A DNA stretch of 5,202 nt from Chloroflexota bacterium (GTDB taxonomy: Bacteria > Chloroflexota > Anaerolineae > Anaerolineales > Anaerolineaceae). The DNA lies in NCBI GenBank assembly GCA_011053085.1, contig DSBE01000014.1, forward strand, positions 1-5,202, written 5' to 3'. Position 1 is the stretch's first letter. Each line of letters opens with the position of its first letter. A model generated the notes under the pieces. It was given only the letters and a program-made list of their open reading frames with translations, was not told the origin of the DNA and searched no databases. A program made the translations under genes and the position numbers. This document shows positions 4,611 through 5,202 of this stretch, piece by piece.

Positions 4611-5202
4611 ATGACAACATCAAAACGCTATATTGAACATCTATCATTAACCGCCGTCCCCGGTCTTAGCTTCCGCCATTTTGCCGGCGAAGAAGATTAC
4701 CAGATCATGCTGGATCTGTGGCTGCAAACCCGCCAGTTCAATGGCTACGAATGGTCAGCCACGCTGGACGATATGAAGCAGGATGAACACTGGCGTAAGC
4801 ACTATGACATCAATCAACAGTTAATATTTGTTGAGATGGATGGCAAACCGATCGGATACCTGGCGTATGACTGGGATGAAGAAATCGCCACGACCGAAAA
4901 TCCCGGCCAATATGTTTTCGACACATCCTTCACTTTGCTTGAAGAACATTGTGATGGTGAAATCCCGCGCCTGATGCTGGCTTTCGTCGAAGAGCGCCAG
5001 CGGGAGGTCGCGGCAAGCGTGATTGATGACAAACCGAAATGGTTCAGTGTGTGGAAGAAAGAGATCGCTCATCAATCACTGGCTTTTTTTAAGGCCAAGG
5101 GCTACGAACCACAGCGCTACTTCTTCCTGATGAATCGTCCCATCGACAAACCGCTGGGGGAGCACCCTCTGCCCGAAGAATTGGAAATCCGCCCTATCAC
5201 CC
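4611..5202 (+). CDS. GNAT-family N-acetyltransferase, probably tandem-GNAT (cut by window edge)
   Basis: The reading frame stays open for 197 codons to the window end. It matches the N-terminal half of bacterial two-domain GNAT proteins. It opens with GLSFRHFAGEEDYQIML (18-34), has the central strand and turn LIFVEMDGKPIGYLAYDW (71-88), then AHQSLAFFKAKGYEPQRYFFLMNRPID (153-179, the usual end of domain one). It then enters LPEELEIRPIT (187-197), the usual start of a second GNAT domain. The acetyl-CoA loop (normally R/Q-x-x-G-x-G/A) is poorly kept around residues 110-120, where LEEHCDGEIPR stands, so domain one may not bind acetyl-CoA well. The ATG at 4611 follows AAGGAG with a 6-nt spacing. 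An in-frame ATG at 4569 sits only 1-2 nt after AGGAGG, too close to be likely. The gene probably shares a transcript with the methyltransferase. The acetyl acceptor is unknown. Confidence 0.82.
   Translation, partial: MTTSKRYIEHLSLTAVPGLSFRHFAGEEDYQIMLDLWLQTRQFNGYEWSATLDDMKQDEHWRKHYDINQQLIFVEMDGKPIGYLAYDWDEEIATTENPGQYVFDTSFTLLEEHCDGEIPRLMLAFVEERQREVAASVIDDKPKWFSVWKKEIAHQSLAFFKAKGYEPQRYFFLMNRPIDKPLGEHPLPEELEIRPIT

Overview
The window looks like a bacterial chromosome fragment of moderate GC, with clear Shine-Dalgarno sites (AGGAG type), canonical -35/-10 promoters and rho-independent terminators. The gene mix is a FucU mutarotase, a LarA-family racemase, a free-standing YegD-type Hsp70, a stand-alone class I methyltransferase and a two-domain GNAT protein. 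This is reminiscent of environmental Chloroflexota (Anaerolineae-like). That placement is inference from gene style only; the window holds no rRNA or marker gene.

Left part (1-1838, minus strand): three genes run leftwards in the order fucU (1776-1342), a HAD-superfamily hydrolase (1204-293) and the N-terminal 89 residues of a LarA/DUF2088 protein (268 to the window edge). fucU has its own predicted promoter (about 1810-1838). A second promoter lies between fucU and the HAD gene. Its -10 is followed at once by a perfect 22-bp palindrome (1230-1251) with the 12-bp core of the ideal lac operator. This strongly suggests that a LacI/GalR-family repressor controls the HAD-larA pair. Together the genes look like a small module for a sugar or 2-hydroxy (sugar) acid: anomer interconversion, dephosphorylation and C2 racemisation or epimerisation.

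Middle (1839-3355, plus strand): a 226-bp divergent intergenic region separates fucU from a 450-aa YegD-like Hsp70-family ATPase (2003-3355). This protein has the actin-type ATPase domain but no peptide-binding domain. A 9+9-bp inverted repeat flanks its putative -10 box.

Right part (3356-5202, plus strand): a near-consensus promoter drives a short transcript with a strong ribosome binding site and a 33-codon ORF, followed by two tandem terminators. The terminator arms can cross-pair into a 9-bp alternative stem. No separate promoter was found for the next gene, a class I SAM-dependent methyltransferase (3702-4487), so this leader may be an attenuator controlling it. It could equally be an independent small-protein or small-RNA gene. 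After 123 bp containing a purine-rich tandem repeat comes a GNAT-family acetyltransferase (4611 to the window edge). It is probably a tandem-GNAT protein whose first domain has lost the usual acetyl-CoA loop motif.

I see no mobile element, CRISPR array, tRNA or rRNA gene. The most unusual item is the leader ORF with its switch-like tandem terminators.
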